Source: Pseudomonas japonica
GTDB taxonomy: Bacteria > Pseudomonadota > Gammaproteobacteria > Pseudomonadales > Pseudomonadaceae
Length of the DNA stretch: 61,748 nt
Assembly: GCF_900188455.1 (NCBI RefSeq)
Contig: NZ_FZOL01000031.1
Span: 1-61,748, forward strand
Direction of reading: 5' to 3'
Position numbers and translations under genes: made by a program. Shown here one piece after another: positions 60,301 through 61,748 of this stretch. The notes below the pieces were generated by a model that was not told the origin of the DNA, did not search any database, and worked only from the letters and a program-made list of their open reading frames with translations. The first letter of the stretch is position 1; each line of letters opens with the position of its first letter.

Positions 60301-61748
60301 CCAGCGTCACCGATGCCATGGGCAATCGCACTCTGTCGTACTACGACAATACCGGTCGCCTGACGCGGGTGATCAACGCGGTCGGCGAAGTCAGCGAGAC
60401 GAAGTACAACGCCTTCGGCGATGCCGTCGAGCGTACCCAACTGGGCAACCGCCTGGCCGTGGGCACGGTCGCCAGTCTCGGCGGTGGCCTGCAGACCGCC
60501 GCCTTGGACAGTCTGGTCGCGGCCATCCGCAATGCCAACCTCGACAGCCGCACCACCCAGGCCTACGACACCCGTGGCCTGCTGCTGAGCAGCATCGATG
60601 CCGAGGGCATCAGCACCACGAACCAGTACGACCAATACGGTCAGTTGCTGCGGCAGATCCGCGTGATCGCTGGCGATCGCAAGGTCACCACGGCTTTCGG
60701 CTACAACTTGCGGGGGGAGAGGATCAGTCAAACTCGCGATGTCGGGGGGCTCAACCTTACCGACACCACGATGTATGACGCTTTTGGCCGCGTCATCCGC
60801 AGCACCGATGCAGCGGGAAACAGCACCAGCACCGACTACCAGGACAATGGCCGCACCGTGGTGGTCCGAGATCCCCTGAACCAGGCCCGCCGCAGTGAGT
60901 TCGATGCCTTCGGCCGCACGCTCCGGGAGGTGGACGCCCTCGGTCAAATCACCCAGTACAGCTACGACGACAGCAACCGCAGCGTCACCGTGACGCTGCC
61001 CGATGGCACCCGGGTCAGCACCTGGAAGACCCGCCACGGCGAGACGTTGAAGACGGTCAACGGCAAAGGCGACGTCACTCAGTACGAATACAACCGAGAA
61101 GGCCAGTTGGTCCGGACCCTCGATGCCCTGGGCCAGGTCGCCGAGGTCAAGCGCTACGACAAGGCCGGGCGCCTGAGCGAGAGCGTGGATGCCCGCGGGA
61201 TCGTGACGCATCTGGACTACGACGCCGCCAATCGGGTGGTCCAGCGCAGTGTCGACCCGACCGGACTCAATCAGCGCACCACCTATGCGTTCGACACGGC
61301 GGGCCGGCAGATCAAGGTAGTGGAGTTCGCCGGTAGCGCTTCGGCACGCACCACCGACTACAGCTATGACCGCAAGGGCCAACTGACCCAGACCGTCGTC
61401 GATCCGAACGGACTGCAACTGAGCACCCGCTACAGCTACGACGGCGTGGGCAACGTGCTGCGGATCAGTCAGGGCACGCTGGCGGATCCGCAGCAGCGGG
61501 TCACCGACTATGTCTACAACGAGGCCGGGCAGCGTCGGTTCACCGTGGATGCCCTGGGTTACGTCAGCGAGCGCAGCTACGACGCTGCCGGCAATGTCAT
61601 TGAGGAAACCCGTTACGCCAACAAGCTGCAGGGGCCGCGCGATGCGGTCACGTTGCAGAAGCTGGGCGTCAACCGGCTGGATAACGTCGAGTTCGTCGAC
61701 GGTGGCAACGGCGTCGCCGCGGGCTGGGGCAGCACCACCTATCAGGTG
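57342..61748 (+). CDS. Second giant RHS/YD-repeat protein (truncated by window end)
   Basis: 1469 codons are open to the window edge. It is a paralogue of the RHS protein at 45363 with the same opening MVAVVxGNGLGLFNTSLNILG and collinear YD repeats. Compared with RHS 1 it lacks one internal module (RHS 1 nucleotides around 49528-49665). After YANKLQGPRDAVTLQK it departs completely (LDNVEFVDGGNGVAAGW), where RHS 1 continues with YD repeats. The different end suggests another domain or tail beyond the window. An in-frame ATG at 57309 exists, but the start at 57342 is preferred by comparison with RHS 1, which has a clear ribosome binding site there. Confidence 0.9.
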   Translation, partial: MVAVVAGNGLGLFNTSLNILGAAAGSFGQGTLGQAGGKAWVNASTGNLILRFTDEQLSGQGQDLFHTRTYNTLGALNDGDGDGWRWDGERRVILTGTALAAGSSLTRTTGDGHETVYNWNGTRYQSTEGDGAHDFIQWDAQTSEWYWTDGSTRSIERYNGSSGLLVSVRDTSGTLITYGYHNGKLTSVSDSSGQALLMTYNASGKLERLDTREVAGGPLTSQVYYDYDGYGRLTRVQTDLTPDDNSVADGNVYSTTYTYDGSSFRIASISQSDGSTASFTYVQVGSEYRVSTVTDASGTTTFSYDLGNRRTGVKNGLNQEWGYYYDEKGQLAYVQSPAEDGRIFYTGYLYDADGNVTRVTDTHGNTVSYAYDERGNRVLERDPKGVTVARVFNANNQMLSEIHYSVPAIWNAANGTWSEPPASSAQVTRYVYDYAERLRFVVSATGSVVEYTYEARGLRAQEIIHGANLYPVAGTADASALSESSLAAWSAAQDHAKTRLTGFNYDYRGNLILRVAYANVDASGNWLLDSAAELTRYVYNAQGQLLQTLAGRGLDRGTQVLLSSTTYDGMGRVLGQMDASGTRTTVYNGSQRSIAVTTASGLTQTQLYDLQGRLVAVQETAAGVASRSISYFYDAAGRLNMRQDATGVRTFTFYDQLGRVGAEVDGAGNVTRYTYNQNDQRITELRYATPADTSAWFNGTTVSVTLAQVLPGSNAADRLTQLSYDQAGRLVGSTDAVGTLTTYTYDGRGQLVRQQTGERITRTFYDADGRQVGQLDAEGYLRENLYNAAGQLQQTIRYSGVTTAALRANGSLAELRPASGGLNTWSFYDGAGRQIGSVDEKGFVSETVYNEGGNAHQSIRYFTAYTGVLNASTGFAAIRATVAPGSSEAVVTYYDDLGRVSRRVVADGTVTTFEYDAAGRLVRETSAAGTAEERSTRTRYDAFGQTLGKLLGEASGKISAGMSEAQVAAVYSQYGMTWSYDAAGRVASVTDAMGNRTLSYYDNTGRLTRVINAVGEVSETKYNAFGDAVERTQLGNRLAVGTVASLGGGLQTAALDSLVAAIRNANLDSRTTQAYDTRGLLLSSIDAEGISTTNQYDQYGQLLRQIRVIAGDRKVTTAFGYNLRGERISQTRDVGGLNLTDTTMYDAFGRVIRSTDAAGNSTSTDYQDNGRTVVVRDPLNQARRSEFDAFGRTLREVDALGQITQYSYDDSNRSVTVTLPDGTRVSTWKTRHGETLKTVNGKGDVTQYEYNREGQLVRTLDALGQVAEVKRYDKAGRLSESVDARGIVTHLDYDAANRVVQRSVDPTGLNQRTTYAFDTAGRQIKVVEFAGSASARTTDYSYDRKGQLTQTVVDPNGLQLSTRYSYDGVGNVLRISQGTLADPQQRVTDYVYNEAGQRRFTVDALGYVSERSYDAAGNVIEETRYANKLQGPRDAVTLQKLGVNRLDNVEFVDGGNGVAAGWGSTTYQV

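Overview
The window looks like chromosomal DNA from a Pseudomonas of the fluorescens/putida type. The DNA is GC-rich. It carries REP sequences with the GGGAGCGAGCTTGCTCGC core seen in that genus, a DNA polymerase II gene close to a malate:quinone oxidoreductase gene, and a FecI/FecR/TonB-receptor trio with a signal-transducing receptor. The species cannot be fixed from the sequence alone. No tRNA, rRNA, CRISPR array or replication origin was seen.

Layout. (1) 1-94: the end of an IS3-type insertion sequence sitting in a repeat element. (2) 0.3-13.2 kb: mostly housekeeping and niche genes: GNAT acetyltransferase, an unknown 153-aa protein, a chemoreceptor, an azlC-azlD-araC operon for branched-chain amino acid export, an exported helical protein, polB, a malate:quinone oxidoreductase with a signal-like N terminus, an AraC regulator, a cupin, and a drug-type MFS exporter. 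(3) 13.9-28.3 kb: eleven genes all on the minus strand that look like one nutrient-scavenging system: a TonB receptor, a complete dipeptide-type ABC transporter, two flavin-dependent LLM monooxygenases, a class II aldolase-like protein, a peroxiredoxin-like protein, a two-cluster ferredoxin and an AprA/fumarate-reductase-like flavoprotein. Uptake and oxidative cleavage of an organosulfur (or N-alkylated) compound is the best guess. A strongly conserved ~31-bp upstream element links the flavoprotein promoter to the MFS exporter promoter. (4) 28.6-32.3 kb: an orphan HNH nuclease and two exported proteins of unknown function, one with a PDZ domain. (5) 32.4-34.1 kb: an Old Yellow Enzyme divergent from a MerR regulator, with a textbook MerR-type promoter between them. 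(6) 34.1-38.1 kb: an iron-responsive FecI-FecR-TonB receptor system with a Fur-like site. (7) 38.2-42.9 kb: LysR/MFS divergent pair, a VOC protein, a very unusual 161-aa protein that is 40% methionine and 9% cysteine, and a small-ORF/XRE-cupin regulator operon. (8) 43.0-61.7 kb: a three-gene TPR operon divergent from two tandem giant RHS/YD-repeat genes. The first ends in a LysM domain, a hydrophobic stretch and an HNH nuclease-like tail, and is followed by a probable immunity gene. A scrambled RHS relic lies between the two giants, and the second runs off the window.

Two (and part of a third) copies of a discrete 273-bp element, made of 71-bp inverted repeats around a 131-bp core, lie at 0.1, 13.5 and 24 kb. 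The strongest candidates for something undescribed are the Met/Cys-rich protein, the RHS-LysM-toxin locus with its TPR partners, and the 273-bp element family.
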